A stretch of 53,975 bases of DNA from DASSFZ01 sp035283185 (GTDB taxonomy: Bacteria; Chloroflexota; Anaerolineae; Fen-1058): assembly GCA_035283185.1 (NCBI GenBank), contig DATEUJ010000005.1, forward strand, positions 1-53,975. The letters are read 5' to 3'. A model generated the notes under the pieces. The model was given only the letters and a program-made list of their open reading frames with translations, was not told the DNA's origin and searched no databases. The position numbers and the translations under genes are program-made. The first letter of the stretch is position 1. Every line of letters starts with the position of its first letter. Below are positions 26,366 through 34,278 of the stretch, piece after piece.

Positions 26366-27946
26366 ATGAGCTCGAAGAATATCAGCCGGCGTGATTTCTT
26401 GCGGGTTGCCGGCCTGGGCAGCGCAGCTCTCCTGTTCGACAGTCGCTTCGATGCACTCAGGCGACATGCCTCATGGCAGGCGCAAATGGAGCCGTTTGTG
26501 CCGGATGCGGAGATCTCGCTCACCGCGATCGAGAAGTGGGTGCAGATCCTGCCCGGCGCGCAGACGCGCGTCTGGAGCTACGAAGGCCAGTTGTTGAATG
26601 GCTCCGGCGCCACCGTGCAGGCGGTTCCCGGCAGCTATCTCGGGCCGATCATCCGCGCGCAGAGCGGCAACAAGCTGCGCATCTTGTTTCACAACAATCT
26701 GGCCGAGGACAGCGTCATCCATCCTCACGGCCCGCGTGTGCCGGAGGAGTGTGATGGGCATCCGATGCAGGCCATTGGGCCGGGCCAGACCAAAGTCTAC
26801 GAATTCCAGGTGATCGACCGCGCCGGGCCGTACTGGTTTCATCCCCACCCGCACATGCGCACCGCCGAGCAGGTCGCGATGGGCCTGGCCGGCTTGCTGC
26901 CCGTGTGGGACGCGGAGGAGGAGATCGCGGTGCCCGACGCCAGCACCGGGGCACATGATGTGCCGATAGTGATCCAGGATCGGACCTTCGACAGCAACAA
27001 TCAGTTCGTTTATCAGCCGAACGAGATGTGGGGTTACCTGGGCGACCGCATCCTGGTGAACGGGAAGCCGAACGCCGTGTTCTCGCTCGAGCCTCGGGCC
27101 TACCGGCTGCGCATCCTCAACGGCTCAAACGCCCGTACCTACAAGCTGGCCTGGAGCAACAACATGCCCCTGAAGGTCATCGGCACGGACGGCGGACTGC
27201 TGCCGGCTGCCGCCTCCCGGAGCTACGTGATGCTGATGCCCGGCGAGCGCGTCGACGTGTGGGCGGACCTCGCCTCGCTCGCGCGCAAGCAGGTGATCCT
27301 GCGCAGCCTGTCATTCGATCCGCGTGGCATGGGTGGTGGTGGCGGCATGGGCGGTGGAGGCGGCGGTGGCGGTGGGGGCGGCGGCATGGGATCTGGCCTG
27401 GCCAACGGCGCCGCGTTCGACATCCTCACGGTGAAGGTGGGACGGAAAGCCAGCGTCAAACCGGTCCTGGGACCGCTGCCCGCCCTCTCGGTGCGTTACG
27501 ACGCGAGCAACGTCCCCAACTACGCCGCGCCGCGTCCGTTCACACTGGAAATGCAGCAGATGATGACCTGGACGATCAACGGGCGCGTCTTTGAGATGAT
27601 GGAAGTTGCTGAAGACGAAATGGTCTACTGTGATGAAACCATGGCCTGGGAATGGATCAACAACTCGCCCATCCCGCACCCGATGCACATGCACAATATC
27701 CAGTACCAGGTTGTTCAGCGCACAGCTCCCTCGTCTACGAGCAGCTACAGCACCGTCAACCAGGGCTTCGTCGACGGCGGCTGGAAGGATACCGTCCTGG
27801 TCTGGCCGGGCGAGCGGGTCAAGATCGCCATGACGTTTGGGCCGCACATGGGCATGTACATGTATCACTGCCACATCCTCGAGCACGAAGACATGACGAT
27901 GATGCGCAACTACATGATCATGGATCCCATGATGCCGCATATGTAG
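26366..27946 (+). CDS. Tat-exported multicopper oxidase
   Basis: The 526-residue protein starts with a Tat signal (SRRDFLRVAG) and has three cupredoxin domains. Copper motifs are HPHG (about 119, in place of the usual HWHG), HPHPHM (about 158), HPMHMH (about 438) and HCHILEHEDMTMM (about 501), so T1, T2 and T3 ligands are all present. A run of glycines with interspersed Met (about 322-341) replaces a surface loop. It resembles CotA/CueO-type oxidases. ATG 26366 is chosen because the Tat motif follows within ten residues. Confidence 0.88.
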   Translation: MSSKNISRRDFLRVAGLGSAALLFDSRFDALRRHASWQAQMEPFVPDAEISLTAIEKWVQILPGAQTRVWSYEGQLLNGSGATVQAVPGSYLGPIIRAQSGNKLRILFHNNLAEDSVIHPHGPRVPEECDGHPMQAIGPGQTKVYEFQVIDRAGPYWFHPHPHMRTAEQVAMGLAGLLPVWDAEEEIAVPDASTGAHDVPIVIQDRTFDSNNQFVYQPNEMWGYLGDRILVNGKPNAVFSLEPRAYRLRILNGSNARTYKLAWSNNMPLKVIGTDGGLLPAAASRSYVMLMPGERVDVWADLASLARKQVILRSLSFDPRGMGGGGGMGGGGGGGGGGGGMGSGLANGAAFDILTVKVGRKASVKPVLGPLPALSVRYDASNVPNYAAPRPFTLEMQQMMTWTINGRVFEMMEVAEDEMVYCDETMAWEWINNSPIPHPMHMHNIQYQVVQRTAPSSTSSYSTVNQGFVDGGWKDTVLVWPGERVKIAMTFGPHMGMYMYHCHILEHEDMTMMRNYMIMDPMMPHM

Positions 27947-28265
27947 CCCCGGCGGACGTCCTATCCGGTCGTGTTTCCTGATCCTGACTCCGTTGCCGAT
28001 TCCGCCTGTCATGCCGCGAGTGTGCACGCAAGGTTGTCAGGCGAGGAGCCAGCATCCCCAGAACCTGCCCTGAGCTTGCGAAGGGTGCGGCATGTGGGCA
28101 TGCCTTACTCCGCAGCCATGTGGCGACGCCGCTGACGTGTGTATTGTGTGCACACTTCGCTGACTGATTGCTTGCCTCGCTCAGGAGTTGGCATATAATG
28201 ATCAGAGAAGCGAATCCGATGACTGCTCAGTCCATCTACCAGTCCTCGGCTGGCGAGCAGGCCGT
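27947..28265. repeat. Intergenic repeats with a promoter-like unit
   Basis: It contains a GTGTGCACGCA repeat (28020-28042) and a 42-bp unit (28158-28199) ending in GGCATATAAT that recurs with two differences at 32719-32760. No complete gene is present. Confidence 0.6.
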
Positions 28266-28275
28266 TCAGGCGGCA
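28219..28275 (+). pseudogene. Possible alpha/beta-hydrolase N-terminal fragment
   Basis: After the TATAAT of the repeated unit, an ATG opens MTAQSIYQSSAGEQAVQA, which resembles the conserved start of some alpha/beta hydrolases. Similarity ends within 20 residues, where the opposing methyltransferase gene ends. Too short to be sure. Confidence 0.3.
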
Positions 28276-28934
28276 GGTTTTTTGGCTCGCACAAACCCAA
28301 TGGTCAGAAAGCGGGCGTCCAGTTGCTCTACATCTTCAAACCCCGCCTCCCTCATGAGTCTTGGCAGATCCTGGATGCCAAATTGAACCCCATGCCCATG
28401 ATGCAATACCAGCGAAATGAACAACCGTTTGAAAAAGGATCCGCTTGGGCGCATCATGTCCGCAATCAAAATCCGCCCACCCGGTTTGAGCGTGCGCCAG
28501 ATTTCAGCCAGTCCCTTGACCCGCAAGTGTTCGGGCAGGTGGTGCATCATCAGGCTGGAAGTCACCACGTCAAACGTCTCATCAGGAAAGGGCAGGGACT
28601 CGATCACGCCAACTCGAAAGTCGATCTCAATCCCCGCCCGCTTCGCCTTTCGGCGCGCAACGGCGATCATTTCTGGTGCGGGGTCAATGCCTGCCGCGCT
28701 TCCATTCTCTCCAACCTGTATTTTGGCAGGGATGGTTACGCCGCCCGTGCCGCAGCCGACATCGAGCAGGGTTTCCCCAGGCTGAAGCAGGGCTTGATCC
28801 ACGGTCATTCGGCGTAAACGGCTTGCCTGACCAAGCGTCATCAGATTCACCGTCACGTCATAAATCGAAGCCCAGCGGATCAGGCGCCCTTCTGTTTGGG
28901 CAGGCGATTCGGGTGTATGAGTATGTGTGTGCAT
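28266..28934 (-). CDS. Class I SAM-dependent methyltransferase (UbiE-like)
   Basis: The 222-residue protein begins with a His-rich segment (MHTHTHT), followed by the SAM motif LLDVGCGTGGVTIPA, the acidic motif AAGIDPAPEM, FDVVTSSLMMHHL and LKPGGRILIADM. The arrangement fits UbiE/COQ5-type C- or O-methyltransferases, with the substrate unknown. ATG 28934 has AGAGG upstream. It is the last gene of a three-gene operon facing a TetR regulator. Confidence 0.82.
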   Translation of the reverse strand: MHTHTHTPESPAQTEGRLIRWASIYDVTVNLMTLGQASRLRRMTVDQALLQPGETLLDVGCGTGGVTIPAKIQVGENGSAAGIDPAPEMIAVARRKAKRAGIEIDFRVGVIESLPFPDETFDVVTSSLMMHHLPEHLRVKGLAEIWRTLKPGGRILIADMMRPSGSFFKRLFISLVLHHGHGVQFGIQDLPRLMREAGFEDVEQLDARFLTIGFVRAKKPAA

Positions 28935-28966
28935 TTGTTGACCTCTTGGTAGCAAGGTGGGTGCAT

Positions 28967-29503
28967 CTACGGCTGCAACACCGTACGCTGCTCATGCTGC
29001 TTACGACGCTCCTGCTGCTTACGCCACCCGTACGGGGTCAGGCCCCGTGGCTTGTACACATTTAACACCTGGATCACGAGCAACACCAGCAGGCCGCCAA
29101 CGGGGTGGAGCAGGTCTGCCTCCAACGCGAGGAGATCGGCACTGTCCGCCTCTGCCGCTATGCCTGCCAGGAAGCTGATAGGCTCCAACCGCGTCAGCAA
29201 GACGAGGGTGGCAATTATGGTCAGCAGGAGTGAGATCAGGACCCAATAGTGCCGGAACAAGCCCCACGGGGTGCCCAGTGACTGGACAATCCCGGTCAGC
29301 AGCGAGGCGAGGGCCAACGGGACGAGGACGAACCGGGTGATCAGCTCCAGCGCGAGAAAGGCGGCACGTACCATCTGAGCATCCTGGCTGGTCCGAGTGG
29401 CGACGGCGAGAGCCAGGTAGGCAACGACGGCACCGATCCAGCCGACCGAAGAAGTGAGATGCACGGCGAGCACGAACTTGCGGAGGGGGGGCGTCATGGT
29501 CAT
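28967..29503 (-). CDS. Four-helix integral membrane protein
   Basis: The 178-residue protein has four to five hydrophobic helices with conserved-looking HLTSSVGWIGAVVAYLAL and HYWVLISLLL segments and a basic C-terminus. It resembles small DUF2269-type membrane proteins, but the family is not certain. Its ATG overlaps the stop of the upstream gene by four bases (ATGA), so translation is coupled. Confidence 0.6.
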   Translation of the reverse strand: MTMTPPLRKFVLAVHLTSSVGWIGAVVAYLALAVATRTSQDAQMVRAAFLALELITRFVLVPLALASLLTGIVQSLGTPWGLFRHYWVLISLLLTIIATLVLLTRLEPISFLAGIAAEADSADLLALEADLLHPVGGLLVLLVIQVLNVYKPRGLTPYGWRKQQERRKQHEQRTVLQP

Positions 29504-29775
29504 AGCTGTTGCACGCCGTGTTCTATGGGCGGTGTGTAGACGCCAAGGTCAGCGCCGGACGGTGTGTGGCCTTCTGTGACGCTGGAGGGCGGTGTGTCGC
29601 CACCCGCGTCACCGGACGGTGCGTGGCGACCAGGGCCGTGTTCACCACCGAGGCCGGTGACGAGCACGACGACGACCAGCAGCGCCAGGACGATGACGAT
29701 GATCCCAAGCACCTTCACCCAGCGGGGTGTGCTATAGGTCGATTCGCGGTCGGGCTTCGTGTGAGTTTGCGACAT
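29500..29775 (-). CDS. Small single-pass membrane protein
   Basis: These 91 residues have one membrane helix (VLGIIVIVLALLVVVVLVTG) followed by a Gly/Pro/His-rich outer segment with repeated HAPSGD/HTPSGAD units. The underlying DNA shows a short repeat around ACGGTGTGTGGC. Function is not recognised. It starts the operon with the membrane protein and the methyltransferase and is likely controlled by the divergent TetR gene. Confidence 0.55.
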   Translation of the reverse strand: MSQTHTKPDRESTYSTPRWVKVLGIIVIVLALLVVVVLVTGLGGEHGPGRHAPSGDAGGDTPPSSVTEGHTPSGADLGVYTPPIEHGVQQL

Positions 29776-29857
29776 GGTTGTTTCTCCCAGTATAATTAGA
29801 GACGCTCCACAGACTACGGCATTTCGCGGATGAAGTCAATAATCAAAGCGCGGGATG

Positions 29858-29873
29858 TGTTCATTTGTGAACA
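29858..29873. promoter_or_regulatory. Candidate TetR operator
   Basis: TGTTCA, four bases, TGAACA is a perfect inverted repeat midway between the divergent small operon and the tetR gene. This is the usual place and size for a TetR-family operator. Confidence 0.45.
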
Positions 29874-29899
29874 GTGTGAGCGAAGTGTTCAGCGACGCC

Positions 29900-29934
29900 C
29901 AGACTTCCGAAGTCTCCAAGACTTCGGAAGTCTG
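29900..29934. repeat. Second copy of the 16-bp inverted repeat
   Basis: This is identical to 19068-19102 across all 35 bp, and ends 15 bp before the TetR start codon. In RNA it would place a very stable hairpin in the leader of that gene. Confidence 0.75.
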
Positions 29935-29949
29935 AAATGAGGATGCTTC

Positions 29950-30546
29950 ATGACGAAGACTGACCGGCGGGTACAGCGCACGCGCGAGCTGCTGCAAAGG
30001 GCGCTGATCGAGCTGATCGGCGAACGTGGATATGATGCGATCACGATTCAGGACATCGTGGATCGCGCCAACGTCGGGCGTACCACCTTCTATGTGCACT
30101 ACCGCAGCAAAGACGAATTATTCGTGAGCTGCCACGAAGCCATCGTCAGCGAGTTCCGTATTGGACCGCTCCACCCCCTCTCCCGAGAAGAACTGCTGTC
30201 GCCGGAAGCGCCACCGGGGAATACAGCGGCATACCGGCATCTCGAAGACGCGCGGGAGCGGTTGTATTCCATTTTTCAGGGCAAGGACAGCCTGCTGATC
30301 CTGCGGCGCATCCGTGACTGGAACGCGCAGGAAATCGAAGCGAACCTGCGCGCCGCCTTTGCCGAAGCCGACAGCAGCATCCCGCTCGACGTGCTGGCGA
30401 GCTATCTGGCGGGGGCGCAGCTCGCGCTGATGCAATGGTGGCTGGAGAAGCGCCGGCCCTACACACTCGAAAACCTGGCGCAGACGTTCCACCGCTTGCA
30501 GCGTGCCGCCATCCGCGATGCCTTCGGGCTAAGGGACGGTGAGTAG
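29950..30546 (+). CDS. TetR-family transcriptional regulator
   Basis: The 198-residue protein has the TetR HTH at its N-terminus (ALIELIGERGYDAITIQDIV followed by NVGRTTFYVHYRSKDEL). The ligand-binding C-terminal domain is helical and includes ASYLAGAQLALMQWWLEKRR, as in AcrR-type regulators with TetR_C_33-like domains. It is divergent from the membrane-protein/methyltransferase operon, its probable target. Confidence 0.9.
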   Translation: MTKTDRRVQRTRELLQRALIELIGERGYDAITIQDIVDRANVGRTTFYVHYRSKDELFVSCHEAIVSEFRIGPLHPLSREELLSPEAPPGNTAAYRHLEDARERLYSIFQGKDSLLILRRIRDWNAQEIEANLRAAFAEADSSIPLDVLASYLAGAQLALMQWWLEKRRPYTLENLAQTFHRLQRAAIRDAFGLRDGE

Positions 30547-30581
30547 ACACCTTGCACCAGGACTTCGCGCGCTAGTTCTGG

Positions 30582-31003
30582 TTGAAGCCGGGCGAGGCTC
30601 GCCGGGTGATGGAGTCGCTGGCCGGCGAGCTGGAGGCCGTGGACGTCGAAGGCCAGCCGGCCTGGGTGCTGGCCGCCGGCGTCGAGGCCGCCGGTGAGAC
30701 TGCCCACGGCTCAGTGCGGCTGCTGCCGCAGGTTGACTCTGCTGTCCTCCCCTCTCCTGTCGTCTGCGACGGCCTGCCCTCGCCTGCTGTGTGCGGGGGG
30801 AGAGGGGCCGGGGGTGAGGGCTGCGGGATCGCATCGTTCCCGAAGCGGCACGGGCGCGCGTGCCTGCCCCTTCGCACGGCTCAGGGCAAGCTCTGAGCGA
30901 AGTCGAAGGGTCGCTCGTGGGCGTGGGCGTCTCGAAGGCGCGGCCGGCCTTCCCGTGCTGCTGATCGACGGCATCGTCGCCGGGACCTGCCCTGAGCCGA
31001 AGC
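30582..31003 (+). pseudogene. Winged-helix HTH_42-family gene remnant
   Basis: The first part encodes KPGEARRVMESLAGELEAVD, VEGQPAWVLA and VRLLPQVD, matching the C-terminal half of winged-helix DNA-binding (HTH_42, AlkX-like) proteins. After a repeat of about 150 bp, LLIDGIVAGT appears in another frame, which is the family's next strand. The gene was thus interrupted by repeat insertion and frameshift. The start of the gene is absent. Confidence 0.55.
30751..30822. repeat. GC-rich dispersed repeat inserted in the HTH_42 remnant
   Basis: A segment of about 72 bp with CCTCTCCTG and GGGGGGAGAGGGGCCGGGGG closely matches 53300-53373, and part of it matches 2550-2576. It is partly self-complementary. 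Further downstream (30885-30910) lies another common repeat, GAGCGAAGTCGAAGGGTCG. Confidence 0.7.
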
Positions 31004-31139
31004 CCTGACCCTGACTCTGACCCTGAACGGAGTGAAGGGGAAGAGGAAGGGTAAGGGGCAGTCGAAGGGGTGGGAACGCCGCCCGCGCGGCTTATTCGTT
31101 CACGGGCACGCCGCTGCGGTTGAGCATCAGGGCGCGCTG

Positions 31140-31274
31140 TTGGACAGGCCCGACCCTCTCGGCCTGCCGGCGTGGCTGGCGTTCTTGTCGCCGGTCGTGT
31201 GCCTGCTGGTGTTCGCCGTCGGCGTGAAGATATGGTGGCTCGGCGTGAGGCATTACCAGAGCACGGGATCGTAA
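31140..31274 (+). pseudogene. ABC-2 permease 3'-end fragment (copy 2)
   Basis: The last 44 codons of a COG3694-type permease (LDRPDPLGLPAWLAFLSPVV, ending RHYQSTGS) stand without the rest of the gene. They are closely similar to the 3' ends at 17502-17666 and 32534-32704. A CACGCCGCTGCGGTTGAGC tag precedes this copy and also occurs upstream of the 32.5-kb copy. Confidence 0.7.
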
Positions 31275-31284
31275 GGAGACAACG

Positions 31285-31480
31285 ATGGTAGAGCGGCTAT
31301 AGTCGTTACGATGGCCGCTTCAACCTGGAAGGCGATATTTCCCTGGCGCTCAAAAGAGGCGTAGACACAAACAACCGCGAGGCGATGGCAGCCTTCTATG
31401 GCGTGTCACTCGAAGACTACCAGCGTGGCCAGGAATGGGCACGGGAGAACCTGCCTAAGTTGCGCGTGGAGGACGGGTAA
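31285..31480 (+). pseudogene. Short frameshifted gene of unknown function
   Basis: AAGGAG and an ATG open a frame that hits a stop after five codons. One base out of frame, a coherent 60-residue stretch runs to TAA 31478-31480, including YDGRFNLEGDISLALKRG and REAMAAFYGVSLEDY. The strong ribosome site suggests a real small gene broken by an indel. The family is not recognised. Confidence 0.4.
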
Positions 31481-31497
31481 TGTGAGAGCTGTTTCTC

Positions 31498-31863
31498 TCA
31501 GGCTGAGACCCGCTCTGGCAACAACGGCACACCGTCGGCCTGAACTGCTCGCCAGAGCGTGGCCGACCACTTTTGCATTTCGGCCCATCGCTCGAGGGTG
31601 ACGATGTGCGTGTTGATCAGCGTGTTATGCTCAAATGAGACTCGCGAGGCCGTCGTCGTCACTAGGCGGTCCGTGTCAGCATCGTATCGGTCAACGATCA
31701 CGAGCAGGTCGAGATCTGAATCCGCGCCTGCGTCGCCGCGTGCTTTTGAGCCGAACAAAATCACCTGTTGCACGTGCTGACTTGCCCTGGCGAGCAGCCG
31801 GCTGATGTAGTCCGTCAACGCCTGGCGCTCATTTTCCTGCAAAAAAGCCAAAGCAGCCGTCAT
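31498..31863 (-). CDS. MNT-type nucleotidyltransferase antitoxin
   Basis: The 121-residue protein is a minimal nucleotidyltransferase with the signature ILFGSKARGDAGADSDLDLLVIV, where the two aspartates bind metal. In HEPN/MNT pairs the MNT protein inactivates the HEPN toxin, in studied cases by adenylylating it. It follows the HEPN gene with a 4-bp overlap. Residues after 70 form the short C-terminal helices normal for this class. Confidence 0.85.
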   Translation of the reverse strand: MTAALAFLQENERQALTDYISRLLARASQHVQQVILFGSKARGDAGADSDLDLLVIVDRYDADTDRLVTTTASRVSFEHNTLINTHIVTLERWAEMQKWSATLWRAVQADGVPLLPERVSA

Positions 31864-32267
31864 TCTAAATGCCCTTCGTCGCGCAAATAGCGCTCGATGC
31901 GGTCGACAAACTTTCCGGCCTGCTCGAGTAGTTCCGTGGCGCGTCTTTCATCGAGCAATGCCTCAAGCGAGTAATCACCACGTTGTCGCGTGTCTAATAG
32001 TGCGCCATACCAATCGCTGTACTCTGGCGCGATCACGCCGGTCCTCACGAAGTGCTCGCGAAAGGCGGCGATCACACCAGAGTGTTTGCTGCGTTCCAAA
32101 TGCTGTGTCGCCAGCAAGGCATTCGCTGCGTAGAAGGCAGCGTAATAGGCGCGATTGACGGCTGTGATGAAGTCCCGGTGTTCCAGTGTCAAACGACCCG
32201 TATCGAGCATCTGACGCGCACGGCCTATGTAGCCTCGAACAGTGAGCTGCGTCTGGGGGTCGATCAT
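31860..32267 (-). CDS. HEPN-domain toxin (MNT/HEPN pair)
   Basis: The 135-residue helical protein has the HEPN pattern NRAYYAAFYAANALL followed by the KHSGVIAAFREHFV helix. The RSKHSG segment is typical of this class, although a clean R-x4-6-H RNase motif is not obvious. ATG 32267 is preferred; the frame runs further upstream without similarity. It forms a co-translated pair with the MNT gene. Confidence 0.8.
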   Translation of the reverse strand: MIDPQTQLTVRGYIGRARQMLDTGRLTLEHRDFITAVNRAYYAAFYAANALLATQHLERSKHSGVIAAFREHFVRTGVIAPEYSDWYGALLDTRQRGDYSLEALLDERRATELLEQAGKFVDRIERYLRDEGHLE

Positions 32268-32533
32268 GCAGGCGTTTCCATATAAGCACTCTCCACGATC
32301 GGAAGTATAGCACACTCTTGCAGACCGGCGTTAATGGCAATCCGGACAGCGCACAGTCTCCCAGGCACGCCGCTGCGGTTGAGCATCAAGCCGAGGGGAA
32401 AGGGGCAGGAGTAGGGAATGTTCGGGCAGGTTTTGGGGGGTTGGCGTTGGAGGTTGGAGATTGGAGATTGGAGATTAGAGAGCCGCTTGCGTTCAGCGCA
32501 GGTCTCCGCCCCGCCCCATCAAGGGTCATCCCG

Positions 32534-32704
32534 ATGGCATTCGTGAACTACTATCCGGCATTGTGGCTGTTGGACAAGCCCGACCCGCTCGGCCTGCCGG
32601 CGTGGCTGGCGTTTCTGTCGCCGGTCGTGTGCCTGCTGGTGTTCGCCGTCGGCGTGAGGATGTGGTGGATCGGAGTGAGGCACTATCAGAGCACGGGATC
32701 GTGA
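32534..32704 (+). pseudogene. ABC-2 permease 3'-end fragment (copy 3)
   Basis: The frame begins MAFVNYYPALWLLDKPDPLG and ends RHYQSTGS at TGA 32704. It is the intact C-terminal 56 residues of a COG3694 permease and starts almost exactly where the internally deleted copy at 17502 rejoins. The rest of the gene is missing. Confidence 0.72.
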
Positions 32705-32718
32705 CGGGTGTGGCGCCT

Positions 32719-32760
32719 CGCTGACGGATGGCTTGCCTCGCTCAGGAGTTGGCATATAAT
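32719..32760 (+). repeat. 42-bp promoter-like repeat, copy 2
   Basis: This matches 28158-28199 at 40 of 42 positions, including TGCCTCGCTCAGGAGTTGGC and a terminal TATAAT. Each copy directly precedes unrelated sequence, so a promoter-bearing segment appears to have been duplicated. Confidence 0.65.
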
Positions 32761-33100
32761 AGTCATGGTAACGACCAGCAGCGGGAAAAACAAGGGGTCG
32801 AAAGATGGCCTCTTTTCTGCGCCTTCCCAGGCTAACTCCGATTACTATGGGCTTGGTAGAGGTGTGTTATATCCCCCTCCGCCTCAATTCCGCGTCGCAA
32901 AAGCGCTGTTGTGCAAAGTTTCATTCTGACTCGTCTGGCGGGTTTCCAATCAACGAAAAGTGGTCGCGAAGAATTACTGCCCTGAGCATGTTGCGCCAGG
33001 ATAGTTTTCAGAGATAATTGAGGCTGTCGCTTCTCGCGTGCGTGGGTGTCTCTACTTCACGACGGCTGATGCACGCCGTTAGACAGCGCTGGGAGTGAGG

Positions 33101-34267
33101 ATGACCAAGGCAACCAGCCGAACCGCAGCGACCATAGCGAGAGATTCCGATAAGGTCGTCGACTTGTTCAGCGGCGCGGGAGGCTTAAGCCTCGGAGCCG
33201 CGCGAGCAGGCTTCTCGGTCTGCTGCGCGGTTGAAATCGATCCCCATGCCGCAGCGGCGCATCGTCGCAACTTCCCTGAAACCCTACACATTGAAGAGGA
33301 CGTGTCCCGGCTCACTGGAAGAAGGCTGAATGCCGCGCTTGGTCTGAGAAACGGCGAGCTTGCCGGGATTGTGGGCGGGCCTCCGTGCCAGGGATTCAGC
33401 CGCATTGGCAACAACGACATATCTGACCCTCGCAACAGGCTGTTCGTGGATTTCTTTCGCATAGTGGCCGAGGCTCGGCCTAGGTTCTTCTTGGCGGAAA
33501 ACGTCCCCGGCATCCTCGACGACGGCAACGCTCGAATCAGAAAAAGGGCCTTTTCCTACATCGAGGACGATTACATCCTGCTTCCGCCAATGACCATTTG
33601 CGCGAAGGATTTCGGCGCTCCGACAACGCGAACGCGGGTGTTCTTCTTCGGCTACCGACAGGACGAAATGCAGCGCCTTTCACCCGAGGATTTCACTCCT
33701 CCTGCCGACATCGAGAGCGTGACAGTTGGAGATGCGTTAAAGGGGTTACCAGCGAGAATCGATCCAAGATGGCAGACTGAAGAGGAAGGTTGGAGGATTG
33801 TCCGGGTCCATGGAAAGGGCTTTTTTGCCCTCCGGCTGCATGGGCGCGTCCCGCCCGGAGTCGGAGATCCTCGGGCTCTGGAGCGCCTGAGAAGCGAAAG
33901 CCGGGCCTCCGGATGCTTGGGCACGATCCACTCGGAGGGGGTGATTCGCAGATACTCTGGGATCGAACCGGGAAAGCGCGATCCCGTTTCCAAATCGCAC
34001 CGGTTGGATCTGAACGGATTCTGCCCGACCATTCGAGCCGGGACCGGACATGATCGCGGCCGATTCCAGGCGGTCAGGCCGCTGCATCCAACCCAGACTC
34101 GCGTCATCACTCCGCGTGAGGCGGCGAGGCTCCAGGGGTTCCCGGACTGGTTTCAGTTTTCGCCGACGAAGTGGCATAGCTTCCGTCAAATCGGAAGCAG
34201 CGTCAGTCCGGTCCTCGCCGAACGCGTTCTCGCGATCATTCGAAACGCCCTTGCCGACGGGCGATAG
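33101..34267 (+). CDS. dcm: C5 cytosine-specific DNA methyltransferase
   Basis: The 388-residue enzyme transfers a methyl group from SAM to C5 of cytosine. Motifs in order are DLFSGAGGLSLGAARAGF (I), GGPPCQGFSRIG with the catalytic cysteine (IV), AENVPG (VI), TRTRVFFFG (VIII), TPREAARLQGFPD (IX) and QIGSSVSPVLAERV (X). The target-recognition region between VIII and IX is of normal size, and its site cannot be read from sequence. ATG 33101 is well placed after GGGAG; GTG 33095 is an alternative. It begins a four-gene set with a GHKL ATPase and a Vsr-like endonuclease. Confidence 0.93.
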   Translation: MTKATSRTAATIARDSDKVVDLFSGAGGLSLGAARAGFSVCCAVEIDPHAAAAHRRNFPETLHIEEDVSRLTGRRLNAALGLRNGELAGIVGGPPCQGFSRIGNNDISDPRNRLFVDFFRIVAEARPRFFLAENVPGILDDGNARIRKRAFSYIEDDYILLPPMTICAKDFGAPTTRTRVFFFGYRQDEMQRLSPEDFTPPADIESVTVGDALKGLPARIDPRWQTEEEGWRIVRVHGKGFFALRLHGRVPPGVGDPRALERLRSESRASGCLGTIHSEGVIRRYSGIEPGKRDPVSKSHRLDLNGFCPTIRAGTGHDRGRFQAVRPLHPTQTRVITPREAARLQGFPDWFQFSPTKWHSFRQIGSSVSPVLAERVLAIIRNALADGR

Positions 34268-34278
34268 GAGGAAACCGC

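Larger units (their letters stand above)
32268..33100. other. Gene-poor boundary of the defence island
   Basis: Apart from a permease fragment and a 42-bp promoter-like repeat, no supported gene is seen. The CACGCCGCTGCGGTTGAGC tag near 32369 matches one near 31107. From about 32760 the sequence is richer in A and T than the flanks, marking the start of the transferred-looking island. A short open frame at 32765-32926 has no recognisable product. Confidence 0.5.

Noticed and set aside
27330..27390. Glycine-repeat tract in the second oxidase as a frameshift or assembly artefact
   Set aside because: The frame stays open on both sides with conserved cupredoxin sequence, so it is treated as a real low-complexity loop.
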